Notes: generated by a model not told the origin, from the letters alone. Counted from the first letter of the stretch, positions 21,826 through 31,287 are shown. The stretch: 64,000 bases of DNA from Psychromarinibacter halotolerans (GCF_029168315.1 NZ_JARGYD010000001.1:248001-312000); one strand, 5' to 3'. Made by a program: numbers and translations.

Positions 21826-22959
21826 ATGTCAGAGATGACGATCCGCGATGCGCGGGTGCGCCTGTTCCGCGTACCGCCCGTCACCCGGCTGGAGGATGCG
21901 ACCCACGTCGTCAGCCATGTCGAGCTGATCACCGTCACCCTGCGCACCGACGCGCACGAGGCGACAGGGCTGTCCTACACCGCCGGTGTCGGCGGCTCTG
22001 CTGTGGCGGCGATGCTGCGCGACGACTGCCTGCCGCATCTGGTGGGCCGCGATGGCGGCGACGCGGCGGCCTTGTGGGACTGGATGCGGGGCCACCTGTA
22101 CCGCACCGGCTTCGGGGCGACGACGACGCTGGCGCTTGCGGCGATCGACACCGCCCTGTGGGAGCTGCGCGCGCAGGCGGACGACCAGCCGCTGTGGCGC
22201 TTGGCGGGCGCCGAGACGCCCGGCATCCGCGCCTACGCGTCGCTGATCGACCTCGCCCCGCCGGACGCGCTGGCAGAGCGGCTGACCCAGCTTCGGGCCG
22301 AGGGCTATCGCTGGTTCAAGATCAAGGTGGGTCTGCCCGACATCGCCGACGACCTTGCCCGCCTGTCCGCCGCGCGCGAGGCGATCGGGCCGGACGACCG
22401 CCTGTCGGTGGATGCCAACATGGGTTTTGACCTTGAAGAGGCCGTGCGCCGCGCCCGGGCCTTCGATCGCTTCGGGCTGGAATGGCTGGAAGAGCCGCTG
22501 CCCGCCGAGGATATCGCGGGCCATGCCGCCCTGCGCCGCCGCTGCGGCATCCCGGTTGCGGTGGGCGAGTCGCTGTATACCCCCGAGGACATCGCCCACT
22601 ATCTTCAGGCAGGCGCGGTGGACATCGTGCAGGCCGACATTGCCCGCATCGGCGGCATCACCCCGTGGCTTGCGACGGCGCGGCTGGCCGAGGCGGCGGG
22701 CCGCCCGGTGGCGCCGCATTACATGGCGGAATGGGCGGTTCACCTGCTGCCAGCGGTGCCGAACGCGTTGGTGCTGGAAAACGTGCTGGGTGCGGGGCTG
22801 GCCGAACTGGGTGTCGCCTCGCCGCCGCTGCGCATCGAGAAGGGCCGCGCCCTGCCGCCCGAGGGCGCGGGCCACGGCTTGCAGTTTCACCTCGACGACA
22901 GCCCGCACGAGGTGCCGCTGGGCCCACCCCTGTTCACGCCGCAGCGAAGTCGGAAGTGA
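21826..22959 (+). CDS. Mandelate racemase/enolase-superfamily enzyme
   Basis: 377 residues from the ATG at 21826 after AGGGAGG. The enolase-superfamily residues are all present in mandelate-racemase order: Lys165-x-Lys167 (FKIKVG), Asp196 and Asn198 (VDANMG), Glu222 (LEEPL), Glu248 (GES), Asp271, His298 (APHYMAEW) and Glu318. The Asp271/His298 pair points to the MR subgroup, which includes sugar-acid dehydratases and racemases. The substrate cannot be read from sequence. Its 3' end overlaps the convergent epimerase gene by 26 bp. A LysR gene nearby may control both. Confidence 0.88.
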   Translation: MSEMTIRDARVRLFRVPPVTRLEDATHVVSHVELITVTLRTDAHEATGLSYTAGVGGSAVAAMLRDDCLPHLVGRDGGDAAALWDWMRGHLYRTGFGATTTLALAAIDTALWELRAQADDQPLWRLAGAETPGIRAYASLIDLAPPDALAERLTQLRAEGYRWFKIKVGLPDIADDLARLSAAREAIGPDDRLSVDANMGFDLEEAVRRARAFDRFGLEWLEEPLPAEDIAGHAALRRRCGIPVAVGESLYTPEDIAHYLQAGAVDIVQADIARIGGITPWLATARLAEAAGRPVAPHYMAEWAVHLLPAVPNALVLENVLGAGLAELGVASPPLRIEKGRALPPEGAGHGLQFHLDDSPHEVPLGPPLFTPQRSRK

Positions 22960-23932
22960 CCGCAGGGGGCAGGCAGCCCATCCCCTGCAACGCGTGCCGC
23001 AGGGCGGTGTCGATCGGCGTGTGCGGCTCGGACCCAAGGAGGTCGACCAGCGCGGCATTGTCCAGACGCACCGGCACCTGCCAGAGATACCGCATCTCGC
23101 GCAGTTCCCGCAGCGTGACCGAGAACGGCGCCAGCAGCGGCAACAGCGCCCACGGCATCCGCCGGATCGGTGCATCCGGGACGCCGGCCACCACGCGCAG
23201 GCGCTCGGCTATCTCGACGCCGCGGTCGAACCAGTGGCCCCCAAGATGGAACCGCGCGAAACGGGGCAGGTCGTCCCGTGCGACCAACTGCGCGACGGTT
23301 TCGGCGAAATCCGGCAGATAGGCCCAGGCGTGGCCGATGTCGGGGCGGCCGGGATACAGCACCGACCGCACGGGCCGGCCCGCCTTCACCAAGGCGCTGG
23401 TGAACCACGAGTTGCCCGACACATGCGGCCCGAAGAAATCGCCCGCGCGCAGGATCAGCACCGGCACGCCCTCGGCCTTGGCGGCGCGGTGCAGCCGCTG
23501 TTCCAGCGCGACCCGGATGCGGCCCTTGCGCGTCGCCGGGGCCTGCGCGTCGTCCTCGCGCAGCAGCGGGAAGGCGTCGGGTCCGAAGTTGTAGACGGTG
23601 CCCGGCAGAACGATCCGCGCGCCGGTCCGGCGGGCGGCGGCGATCGTGGCCTCGGCCATCGGCAGCACGCGCCCGGCCCAGTCGCGGTATCCCGGCGGGT
23701 TCACACCGTGAAAGATCACGTCGCAGCCCACGGCCGCCGCTACAACGTCGTCCTGCCGCATCGCGTCGCCGGGGACCCACGCGGCATCGGGCAGCAGGGC
23801 GGACACCTTCTGCGGGTCGCGGTGCATCGCCCGGATGCGCCACCCGCGCGCCGCCAGTGCCTTCGCGGTCTCGTACCCTGCGCCGCCGGTGGCGCCCAGG
23901 ATCAACGCGGTCTTTCCAGTCGTTTCGGTCAT
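22934..23932 (-). CDS. NAD-dependent epimerase/dehydratase family protein
   Basis: 332 residues from the ATG at 23932, preceded by GGAG at 6 bp; earlier in-frame ATGs exist but lack this. It is an extended short-chain dehydrogenase with N-terminal Rossmann motif ALILGATGGAGYETAKALAA. Later features include GDAMRQDDVVAAAVGCDVIF and VYNFGPDAFP, where the catalytic Tyr of the family would lie. It probably acts on an NDP-sugar or small carbonyl compound. It is divergent from the LysR gene across 91 bp, a common arrangement for a regulator and its target. Confidence 0.8.
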   Translation of the reverse strand: MTETTGKTALILGATGGAGYETAKALAARGWRIRAMHRDPQKVSALLPDAAWVPGDAMRQDDVVAAAVGCDVIFHGVNPPGYRDWAGRVLPMAEATIAAARRTGARIVLPGTVYNFGPDAFPLLREDDAQAPATRKGRIRVALEQRLHRAAKAEGVPVLILRAGDFFGPHVSGNSWFTSALVKAGRPVRSVLYPGRPDIGHAWAYLPDFAETVAQLVARDDLPRFARFHLGGHWFDRGVEIAERLRVVAGVPDAPIRRMPWALLPLLAPFSVTLRELREMRYLWQVPVRLDNAALVDLLGSEPHTPIDTALRHALQGMGCLPPAVTSDFAAA

Positions 23933-24023
23933 CTCGGTCTCCATTCCTGAATGACCCGACAGATGGCGCCAGCTCGAGGTAAAAGAAATTGCCAGAATGT
24001 GTGGCTTTGCTATACGAAAATAT

Positions 24024-24917
24024 ATGAACAAAGCGCCCGCCTGGGATCACTTCCGGTCTTTTCTAGCAGTCGTGGATCACGGCAGCCTGTCTGCCGCCGC
24101 CCGCGCGCTGGGGCTGACCCAGCCGACGCTGGCGCGGCATATCGAACAGCTGGAACTGTCGCTGGGCGCGCCGCTGTTCACCCGGTCCCCGCAAGGGCTA
24201 AGGCCGACAGACCGCGCGCGCCGGCTGGTGCCCCACGCACAGGCGATGGCGGCGGCGTCGGCGGCCGCGATGCGCGCGGCGGACGGAGACGCCGAAACGC
24301 TCACCGGCACGATCCGCATCGCCGCCAGCGACGTGATCGGGGCCTTCGTGCTTCCCGCCTTGCTGCGCGATCTTCGCGCCGCCCACCCGGGCCTGCAGTT
24401 CGAACTGGCGCTGTCGAACGCGCCCAGCGACCTGCTGCGGCGCGACGCGGACATCGCGATCCGGATGGTGCGCCCGGTCCAGTCGGCGCTGGTGGCGAAG
24501 CGGGTCGGCGATGTGACGCTTGGCGCCTTCGCGCATCCCGACTACCTCGACCGTCGCGGCACCCCGTCCTCGCCGGCGGATCTCGGCGCGCACGACCTGA
24601 TCGGCATCGACCGGGACCTGTCCGCGCTGAAGGGGTTCGAGACGTCGGGCTTCCCGCTTGACCGCGCGGGCTTCGCGTATCGGCTCGACAACCAGATCGC
24701 CCATATCGAGGCGATCCGGCAGGGGCTGGGCATCGGCATCTGCCAACTGGGCCTTGCCACCCGCGCGCCACGGCTCATCCGCCTGTTCGCGGACCGGGTC
24801 GCGATCCCGTTGGAGACTTGGGTCACCATGCACGAGGACCTGCGCGGCGACGCGCGGATGCGCGTCACCTTCGATCACCTTTGCACGGAAATGGCCGCCT
24901 ACTGCCGGATCGGCTGA
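24024..24917 (+). CDS. LysR-family transcriptional regulator
   Basis: 297 residues from the ATG at 24024 (MNKAPAWDHFRSFLAVVDHG); an in-frame ATG at 23997 is also possible and neither has a clear ribosome site. The winged-helix domain is residues 5-65 (LSAAARALGLTQPTLARHIE), followed by a LysR substrate-binding domain with DVTLGAFAHPDYLD and the C-terminal RIGLGICQLG-type region. Its divergent neighbour is the epimerase gene; the control of that gene and the enolase-superfamily gene is likely but inferred. Confidence 0.92.
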   Translation: MNKAPAWDHFRSFLAVVDHGSLSAAARALGLTQPTLARHIEQLELSLGAPLFTRSPQGLRPTDRARRLVPHAQAMAAASAAAMRAADGDAETLTGTIRIAASDVIGAFVLPALLRDLRAAHPGLQFELALSNAPSDLLRRDADIAIRMVRPVQSALVAKRVGDVTLGAFAHPDYLDRRGTPSSPADLGAHDLIGIDRDLSALKGFETSGFPLDRAGFAYRLDNQIAHIEAIRQGLGIGICQLGLATRAPRLIRLFADRVAIPLETWVTMHEDLRGDARMRVTFDHLCTEMAAYCRIG

Positions 24918-24922
24918 CCGGG

Positions 24923-24988
24923 CTTCTTCTGTCCTGAAATATCCCGGGGGAGCCGCGAAGCGGCGGGGGCAGAGCCCCCGCAACCGCG
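24923..24988 (+). repeat. Hairpin repeat, copy A
   Basis: A GC-rich element beginning CTTCTTCTGTCCTGAAATAT and containing CCCGGGGGAGCCGCG, then CGGCGGGGGCAGAGCCCCCG. It forms strong hairpins. A diverged copy in the opposite orientation lies at 26138-26203, so the pair flanks glpX. It lies between convergent genes (LysR, glpX) and may act as a terminator. Confidence 0.75.
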
Positions 24989-24994
24989 TCGGCG

Positions 24995-25987
24995 TCAGCG
25001 CCCGGTCGCGGGGCGCGACACCGGGTTGCGATAGCGCATCCGGCGCACCGATCCGGTCTTCGACCGCATCAGCAGCGTTTCGGCTTCCAGGAACTCCGGC
25101 TCGCGCTTCAGGCCCTGCAGGATGGACCCGTCGGTGACGCCGGTGGCGGCGAAGATCACGTCCTGCGTGACCATGTCGTCGCGGGTGTAGATCCGGTCGA
25201 GATCCTTGATCCCGGCCTTCGCGGCGCGGCCCTTTTCGTCGTCGTTGCGGAACAGCAGCTGACCCCACATCTGGCCGCCCATGCATTTCAGCGCCGACGC
25301 CGCCAGCACGCCCTCGGGCGCGCCGCCCGAACCCATGTACATGTCGATGCCGGTGATATGCGCCTCGGCACAGTGGATCACGCCGGCGACGTCGCCGTCG
25401 GTGATCAGCCGGATCGCGGCTCCGGTCGACCGCAACTCGGCGATCATGTCCTCGTGCCGGGGGCGTTCCAGGACGCAGACGGTGATGTCCGACTGGTCGC
25501 AGCCGCGCGCCTTGGCCAGCGCCTGTACCCGTTCGGCGGGCGACATCTGCAGGCTGACCACGTCCTGCGGATAGCCCGGACCGATCGCCAGCTTGTCCAT
25601 GTAGACGTCGGGGGCGTGCAGCAGCGTGCCGCGCGGCGCCATCGCGATGACGGTCAGCGCGTTGGGCATGTCCTTGGCGGTCAGCGTGGTGCCTTCCAGC
25701 GGGTCCAGCGCGATGTCCACCTCGGGGCCGTTGCCGGACCCGACTTCCTCGCCGATGTACAGCATCGGCGCCTCGTCGCGCTCGCCTTCGCCGATCACCA
25801 CGACGCCTTTGATGTCGAGCAGGTTCAGCTGGTCGCGCATCGCGTTCACCGCCGCCTGATCCGCGGCCTTCTCGTCGCCGCGCCCGATCAGCTTGGCCGA
25901 GGCCATCGCGGCGGCTTCGGACACGCGGGCAAGCCCCAGCGAGAGCATGCGGTCGTGGAAGACGATGTCGTTGTTCTTGTTCGGCAT
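24995..25987 (-). CDS. glpX: Class II fructose-1,6-bisphosphatase
   Basis: 330 residues from the ATG at 25987 (MPNKNNDIVFHDRMLSLGLA), the family start; an ATG at 26050 would add 21 non-conserved residues. GlpX hydrolyses fructose 1,6-bisphosphate in gluconeogenesis. Conserved features include VVIGEGERDEAPML, the metal-binding DPLEGTTL and MGSGGAPEGVLAA. The length is normal. Copies of one hairpin repeat lie on both sides. The conserved neighbourhood hom-glpX-recJ of this bacterial family is present but interrupted by other genes. Confidence 0.97.
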   Translation of the reverse strand: MPNKNNDIVFHDRMLSLGLARVSEAAAMASAKLIGRGDEKAADQAAVNAMRDQLNLLDIKGVVVIGEGERDEAPMLYIGEEVGSGNGPEVDIALDPLEGTTLTAKDMPNALTVIAMAPRGTLLHAPDVYMDKLAIGPGYPQDVVSLQMSPAERVQALAKARGCDQSDITVCVLERPRHEDMIAELRSTGAAIRLITDGDVAGVIHCAEAHITGIDMYMGSGGAPEGVLAASALKCMGGQMWGQLLFRNDDEKGRAAKAGIKDLDRIYTRDDMVTQDVIFAATGVTDGSILQGLKREPEFLEAETLLMRSKTGSVRRMRYRNPVSRPATGR

Positions 25988-26137
25988 TGGAAACCTGCGT
26001 TCTTTCAACTTGTTCAGTTGCATTGGTAGCAGCAATAGATGACAGGACAAGGCGCGCGGGCGCCAGTTTCGTCGCTAACATCGGCAACAATCGCCCTTTT
26101 TGGATCGTGCAAGTTGACGTGGGTGCACATCGGTAGG

Positions 26138-26203
26138 CGGGCAGGGGCGCTGCCCCCGCCGCGCGTTGCGCGGCTCCCCCGAGGTATTTCGGAAGAGAAG
26201 AAG
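26138..26203 (-). repeat. Hairpin repeat, copy B (inverted relative to copy A)
   Basis: On the minus strand it reads CTTCTTCTCTTCCGAAATAC, then CTCGGGGGAGCCGCG and GGCGGGGGCAGCGCCCCTG, matching copy A at 24923-24988 with small differences. It lies between the divergent genes glpX and the 346-residue membrane protein, so it is not simply a terminator for both. The 281-bp intergenic region otherwise holds only the promoters. Confidence 0.75.
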
Positions 26204-26268
26204 CATCAGGCGCGCTGGACCGGCGGGGGGGATCGTCTAACTGCGTTTGGAGGCTAAGGGAGATCCGG

Positions 26269-27309
26269 ATGCGACGTGCGGTCGATATCGTGTCGCGCCA
26301 CATGGTGGCGCTGTCCTGCGCGATGTTCGCGGCGGGGGCGGCCGAGCGGGTGGCGGCGATGCTGCGCGATGGCGGCCCGGATACGTGGCGCGCGTTCTAC
26401 CTGACGCATTACGCGGTGAACTACATCGACCACGGCTTTGCGAAGCGCGCCGTGGTGGGCACCGTGCTGCGTCCGCTGGTGTCGGTCTTGCCGACCGCCG
26501 GTGTCGTGGCGGTGATGCTGGTGCTGGCGGCGGCGGCCCTGCTGGCGCTGGTGCTGCTGCTGGACCGGGCGCTGCCGCACGACGCGGCGCCGGGGGCCTT
26601 GGTGAACCGGCTGCGCTGCGCCGTTGCGGTCGGGCCGCTGGGCGCGGTGCAGGCGGGGTTCGAGGCGGGGCGGTTCGATCCGTTCCTGTATCTGCTGCTG
26701 GCGCTGGCCTTGTGGGCCGTGGCGCGGCACCGGGCGTGGCTGGCGGGGGCGGTCTGCGCGGTGGCGATCCTGCTGCACGAGGGCTTTGCCGTGTTCGGCG
26801 TGCCGCTGGTGCTGGCCGGGGGCTGGGCGCTGGGACAGCGGCGCCGACTGGTGCCGCCGCTGTTGCTGGCGGGCATCGCGGCGCTGGCCGTGCTGCTGTT
26901 CGGCAACTCGGAGGTGGCCGAGCAAACGGCGGCGGGGATCGCGGGCCACGTCTGGGGCAGGGGTCTGTTGGACCCGAACCTTGGTCTTGCGGTCTGGCAG
27001 TATGCGCTGCTGGCGCTGTATTGGGCCGCGCTTGGGGCCGTGCTGGCGGCCATGTACCGGGGGCGGCGGCCCGACCTGCTGGTGCTGGCGGCGGTGTGCC
27101 CACTGGTGCTGAACGTGGTGGGGTGGGATGTGAGCCGCTGGGTGGCGCTGGCCTTCGCGGCGTTGCTGGCCAACCTGTCGTTCCAGCGGCTGGCGCTGGG
27201 GCGGGACCTGCCGCAGCGGGGCGGGCGCGCCGCCCTGCTGCTGTGTCTGCCCGCCGGTCCGATCGGGACCGGCGCGCCGTTTCCGTGGCTGGCCTGGGTG
27301 TGGTCCTAG
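26269..27309 (+). CDS. Polytopic membrane protein of unknown function
   Basis: 346 residues with about eight to ten hydrophobic helices, for example VVAVMLVLAAAALLALVLLL and ALWAVARHRAWLAGAVCAVA. AAGGGAG precedes the ATG. An early segment NYIDHGFAKRAVVGTVLRP is hydrophilic and looks conserved, such as a loop with acidic and basic residues at the membrane face, reminiscent of GT-C-type glycosyltransferases or uncharacterised integral membrane proteins. It is strikingly rich in Ala, Leu and Val. Its stop overlaps the stop of the convergent hom gene by 3-4 bp. Function not assignable. Confidence 0.75.
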   Translation: MRRAVDIVSRHMVALSCAMFAAGAAERVAAMLRDGGPDTWRAFYLTHYAVNYIDHGFAKRAVVGTVLRPLVSVLPTAGVVAVMLVLAAAALLALVLLLDRALPHDAAPGALVNRLRCAVAVGPLGAVQAGFEAGRFDPFLYLLLALALWAVARHRAWLAGAVCAVAILLHEGFAVFGVPLVLAGGWALGQRRRLVPPLLLAGIAALAVLLFGNSEVAEQTAAGIAGHVWGRGLLDPNLGLAVWQYALLALYWAALGAVLAAMYRGRRPDLLVLAAVCPLVLNVVGWDVSRWVALAFAALLANLSFQRLALGRDLPQRGGRAALLLCLPAGPIGTGAPFPWLAWVWS

Positions 27310-28610
27310 ACCTCTTCGATGCGGATCGCCACCGGCTCGCCCTCGACCACGCCGGTCCGGCTCATGCCCGACAGCGCCGCGTCCAGCGCCGCGCGCGGGC
27401 ATTTGTGGGTCACAAACAGCACCGGGGCGGTGCCCTCGGCGTGGTGGCTGTACTGGCGCATCCGGTTGATCGAGACGCCCGCTTCGCCAAGGGCCGTCGC
27501 CACCCGCGCCAGCGCGCCGGGTTTGTCCTGCAGCTGCATCCGCAGGTAGAACGCCGCCGGGGCCGCGGCCTTGGCGGGCTTTGGCTTTTGCAGCGAGCTG
27601 GCGGGCTGGCCGAAGGTCGACACGCGGATGCCGCGCGCGATGTCGAGGATGTCGGACAGCACCGCGCTGGCGGTCGGGCCTTCGCCCGCGCCCGCGCCGC
27701 GCATCACGATCTGGCCCACCGCGTCGCCTTCCAGCACCACCATGTTGGTGCCGCCTTCCAGCTGCCCCAGCGGGCTGTCGGCGGGCACAAGGCAGGGCGA
27801 CATGCGCTGTTCCAGCCCGCGCCCGGTCATCTGCGTGACGCCCAGCAGCTTGATGCGATAGCCCATGTCGCGGGCCTGTTCGATATCGGCGAACTCGATC
27901 CGCTGGATGCCTTCCAACTCGACCGCGGGGAAGTCGACCTGCGTGCCGAAGGCGATGGAGGACAGCAGCGACAGCTTGTGACCGGCGTCGATGCCGCCCA
28001 CGTCCAGCGTCGGGTCGGCCTCGAGATAACCAAGCGCGTTGGCTTCCTCGAACACCTCGTCATAGGGCAGGCCCGCGCTTTCCATCCGGGTCAGGATGTA
28101 GTTGCAGGTGCCATTCATCACGCCCATGACGCGCTGTACCTCGTTGCCGGCAAGCCCCTCGGTCAGCGCCTTGACCACCGGGATGCCGCCGGCGACGGCG
28201 GCTTCGAACCGCAGCGCCACGCCCGCCTCTTCGGCGGCGGTGGCCAATGCCTGACCGTGCAGGGCAAGCATCGCCTTGTTGGCGGTGACCACGTCCTTGC
28301 CGGTGGCGATGGCGGTTTCGGTCGCGACCTTGGCGGGACCGTCCGAGCCGCCCATCAGTTCGACGAACAGGTCGATGTCATCGCGGCGGGCAAGGGCGAT
28401 GGGATCGTCTTCCCAGTCGTAGCCGGACAGGCGGACGCCGCGGTCCTTGTCGCGGTTGCGCGCAGAGATCGCGACGACCTGGATCTCGCGGCCCGTGCGG
28501 GCGGCCAGAAGGTCGGCGCGGCGCTGGATGATCTTGATGACGCCGGCGCCGACGGTTCCGAGACCCGCGATGCCAAGGCGAAGGGGGCCTGTCCCGTGCG
28601 AGGTGGTCAT
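27306..28610 (-). CDS. hom: Homoserine dehydrogenase
   Basis: 434 residues from the ATG at 28610 (MTTSHGTGPLRLGIAGLGTV). The N-terminal NAD(P)-binding Rossmann motif is GLGTVGAGV. The catalytic homoserine dehydrogenase domain includes GIPVVKALTEGLAGN and GVMNGTCNYILTRM. The C-terminal ACT domain (about 355-430, FYLRMQLQDKPGALARVATA) would give feedback control by threonine. It makes homoserine for threonine and methionine synthesis, and the metZ gene further along uses the same branch. It starts 90 bp after mlaF in the same direction. Confidence 0.97.
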   Translation of the reverse strand: MTTSHGTGPLRLGIAGLGTVGAGVIKIIQRRADLLAARTGREIQVVAISARNRDKDRGVRLSGYDWEDDPIALARRDDIDLFVELMGGSDGPAKVATETAIATGKDVVTANKAMLALHGQALATAAEEAGVALRFEAAVAGGIPVVKALTEGLAGNEVQRVMGVMNGTCNYILTRMESAGLPYDEVFEEANALGYLEADPTLDVGGIDAGHKLSLLSSIAFGTQVDFPAVELEGIQRIEFADIEQARDMGYRIKLLGVTQMTGRGLEQRMSPCLVPADSPLGQLEGGTNMVVLEGDAVGQIVMRGAGAGEGPTASAVLSDILDIARGIRVSTFGQPASSLQKPKPAKAAAPAAFYLRMQLQDKPGALARVATALGEAGVSINRMRQYSHHAEGTAPVLFVTHKCPRAALDAALSGMSRTGVVEGEPVAIRIEEV

Positions 28611-28700
28611 GGTGCCGGTCTCCGTTTCCAGTGTCGTTTGGAGGGCACGGATAGCCGGATTGCCGGTGGGGTGCAACGGCGCGCCGCGATGCGGCGAAGC

Positions 28701-29459
28701 CTAGCGGACCGCTTCGATGGGCCCTTCGGCCGCGCCGGTGATGAACTGCCGCAGGTACGGGTCGTCGGCGCTGTCCATCTCGGCGACGGGGCCGGTCCAG
28801 TGGATCGTGCCGCCGTGCAGCATCGCGACCTTGTCGGCAATGTCGCGGACGCTGGTCATGTCGTGGGTGATGGTCATGGCGGTCGCGCCCATCTCGACCA
28901 CGATTTCGCGGATCAGCTCGTTGATGACGCCGGACATGATCGGGTCGAGCCCGGTGGTGGGTTCGTCGAAGAAGATGATCTCGGGTTCGGCGGCGATGGC
29001 GCGGGCAAGGCCGACGCGTTTCTGCATGCCGCCCGACAGTTCCGCAGGGAACTGGTCGGCGACATCGGGCGACAGGCCGACGCGGCGCAGCTTCTCGATC
29101 GCGATCTCGCGCGCCTCGGCCTTGGGCCGTTTCAGCGACCCGCGCAGCAGGCGGAAGGCGACGTTTTCCCAGACGGTCATGGAGTCGAACAGCGCGCCGC
29201 CCTGAAACAGCATTCCGAAGCGGGCGAGGAAGGCGTCGCGTTCGCGGCTGGAGCGCGCCTTGGTGACGTCTTCGCCGTCCAGCAGGATCTGGCCGCTGTC
29301 CGGTGTGACAAGGCCCAGCACGCATTTCAACGCCACCGACTTGCCGGTGCCCGAGCCGCCGATGATCACCATCGACTCGCCCCGGTCGACTTCAAGGTTC
29401 ACCCCCCGAAGGACCTTCTTGGGCCCGAAAGCCTTGTGGACGTCGCGCAGCTCGATCAT
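28701..29459 (-). CDS. mlaF: ABC transporter ATP-binding protein, MlaF type
   Basis: 252 residues starting [20 protein letters not shown] at the ATG at 29459, which overlaps the mlaE stop by 4 bp (ATGA). Walker A is GGSGTGKS, the signature motif LSGGMQKRVGLARA, and Walker B IIFFDEPTTGLDP. The motif after Walker B and the pairing with an MlaE permease identify the phospholipid/ toluene-tolerance (Mla) family, which moves phospholipids between the membranes. No mlaD or mlaC gene is adjacent here. Confidence 0.93.
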   Translation of the reverse strand: MIELRDVHKAFGPKKVLRGVNLEVDRGESMVIIGGSGTGKSVALKCVLGLVTPDSGQILLDGEDVTKARSSRERDAFLARFGMLFQGGALFDSMTVWENVAFRLLRGSLKRPKAEAREIAIEKLRRVGLSPDVADQFPAELSGGMQKRVGLARAIAAEPEIIFFDEPTTGLDPIMSGVINELIREIVVEMGATAMTITHDMTSVRDIADKVAMLHGGTIHWTGPVAEMDSADDPYLRQFITGAAEGPIEAVR

Positions 29460-30238
29460 TGGGTGAAGAACAGCCCTGTCAGAAGGAAGTTGGACGCAAG
29501 GATCAGAACCGAGGCCGAGACGACGGCGTCGGTGGTCGCGCGGCCCACGCCCTGTGCGCCACGGCCCGAGCGCATCCCGTGGTAACAGCCCATCGTCGCG
29601 ACGATGAAGCCGAAGACGGCGGCCTTCACAAGGCCCGAGATCACGTCGCCCGCCTGCAGGAAATTCACCGTCGTCTGAACGTAGGTCGCGCCGTTGAAAT
29701 CCAGCCGCAGGACCGCGACGAGGTAGCCGCCGAGGATGCCGATGGTATTGCCGACGGCGGCAAGGAACGGCAGCGCCACGGTGGCGGCCAGCACGCGCGG
29801 CACGGTCAGGTACTTCATCGGGTGGGTGGACAGCGTTACCAGCGCGTCGATCTGCTCGGTCACCTTCATCGTGCCGATCTCGGCGGCGATGGCGGCCGAG
29901 ACGCGGCCCGCGACCATCAGGCCGCCCAGCACAGGGCCAAGTTCGCGGACCATGCCAAGCGCCACGATCTGCGGCACCACGGCCTCGGCGTTGAAGCGGG
30001 CGCCGCCGGCGTAGATCTGCAACGCCAAGGCGCCGCCGGTGAACAGCGTGGTCAGGCCGACGACGGGCAGGCTGAAATAGCCGATGAACAGCAGTTGCGA
30101 CAGGAACTCGCGCCAGTAGAACGGCGGACGGACAAGGTGGGACAGGGTGCCGCCCACGAAGATCGCCAGCCGCCCGATGGCGGCGATCAGCGCCAGCGTG
30201 GATCGGCCGACGGCCGCGACGGGCGACAGCAGGCTCAT
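29456..30238 (-). CDS. mlaE: MlaE-family ABC transporter permease
   Basis: 260 residues with five to six transmembrane helices and the conserved MlaE core [19 protein letters not shown], then [19 protein letters not shown]. It forms the membrane part of the Mla phospholipid transporter with MlaF. The start overlaps the alr stop by 4 bp and the stop overlaps the mlaF start by 4 bp, so alr-mlaE-mlaF is one operon. Confidence 0.95.
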   Translation of the reverse strand: MSLLSPVAAVGRSTLALIAAIGRLAIFVGGTLSHLVRPPFYWREFLSQLLFIGYFSLPVVGLTTLFTGGALALQIYAGGARFNAEAVVPQIVALGMVRELGPVLGGLMVAGRVSAAIAAEIGTMKVTEQIDALVTLSTHPMKYLTVPRVLAATVALPFLAAVGNTIGILGGYLVAVLRLDFNGATYVQTTVNFLQAGDVISGLVKAAVFGFIVATMGCYHGMRSGRGAQGVGRATTDAVVSASVLILASNFLLTGLFFTQ

Positions 30239-31287
30239 GCAGCCGCGCTGGTGTAGCGGCGGACGTAGCGCGGCCCAAGCGCGGTCAGCATCTCGTAGCC
30301 GATGGTGCCCGCGGCATCCGCCAGATCGTCGATCCGCTGCATGGTGTTAAGCAGGTCCAGCGCCTGCGGGTCGCCGTCAAGGTCGGTGATGTCCACGGTG
30401 ATCAGGTCCATCGACACCCGCCCGACGATGGGGCAGGCCGTGGCGCCGTGGTACATCGCGATCCCCTTGCCGGCGAGCGCGCGGTGGACGCCGTCGGCAT
30501 AGCCTGCCGACACGGTGGCGATGCGGCTGGGGCGGTCCGCGATCCAGCTGTTGCCATAGCCCACGGGCTCGCCCGCATCGACTTCGCGGACCTGGATCAC
30601 CGGCAGCGACAGGCGCACAACGGTCGCGGCGTCTTCGAACGGCATCCCGCCGTACAGGCCGACGCCGGGACGCACCATGTCGAAGTGATAGTCCGGCCCC
30701 AGCAGCGTGCCGCCGGTGGCCGAGATCGACAGGGGCACGCCAAGACCGCGGGTCATCTCGTGGAAATTGGCCAGCTGGGTCCGGTTCATCTCGTGCCCCG
30801 GTTCGTCGGCGCAGGCAAGGTGGCTCATCACCAGTTGCGGGCCCTGCCGCATTGTGATGTCGCGCACGGCGGCCCATTCGGCGGGCTCCATCCCAAGACG
30901 GTTCATGCCGCTGTCCAACTGGACGCCGAAGGGCAGTCCGGGCAGCGACTCGAAGTGACGGGTCATCTGCTCGATCGAGTTCAGCATCGGCACAAGACCA
31001 AGGTCGCCGATCGTGTCGGTGTCGCCTGCCATGTGGCCGCCATAGACGAAGATCCGCGCCGAAGGGCCAAGCGCCTCGCGCAGCGCGGCGCCTTCCTCTG
31101 CGGTGGCGATGAAGAATGTCCGCGCTCCGGCAGCGGCAAGCGCCCGCGCCACGGGCGCTATCCCAAGGCCGTAGGCGTCCGCCTTCACGGTGGCGGCGGT
31201 TTCCACCGTCGAGGGGCTGAGCGCGTCAAGCGCGCGCCAGTTCTCGGTGATGGCGTTCAGGTCGATTGTCAGGCGTCCGGTGCTCAT
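30235..31287 (-). CDS. alr: Alanine racemase
   Basis: 350 residues from the ATG at 31287 ([20 protein letters not shown]). The PLP-binding lysine is Lys35 in [10 protein letters not shown]. The C-terminal beta domain carries GYGNSW and [13 protein letters not shown], with the catalytic tyrosine region, and [12 protein letters not shown]. The enzyme makes D-alanine for peptidoglycan. It is the first gene of an operon with the mlaE and mlaF transporter genes, linking wall precursor supply and outer-membrane lipid traffic by co-transcription; the meaning of that linkage is inference. Confidence 0.96.
   Translation of the reverse strand: MSTGRLTIDLNAITENWRALDALSPSTVETAATVKADAYGLGIAPVARALAAAGARTFFIATAEEGAALREALGPSARIFVYGGHMAGDTDTIGDLGLVPMLNSIEQMTRHFESLPGLPFGVQLDSGMNRLGMEPAEWAAVRDITMRQGPQLVMSHLACADEPGHEMNRTQLANFHEMTRGLGVPLSISATGGTLLGPDYHFDMVRPGVGLYGGMPFEDAATVVRLSLPVIQVREVDAGEPVGYGNSWIADRPSRIATVSAGYADGVHRALAGKGIAMYHGATACPIVGRVSMDLITVDITDLDGDPQALDLLNTMQRIDDLADAAGTIGYEMLTALGPRYVRRYTSAAA

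Noticed and set aside
26247..29585. Very long plus-strand open frame antisense to hom and mlaF
   Set aside because: It is a mirror frame of GC-rich minus-strand genes with clear families. It has no ribosome site or recognisable domain.
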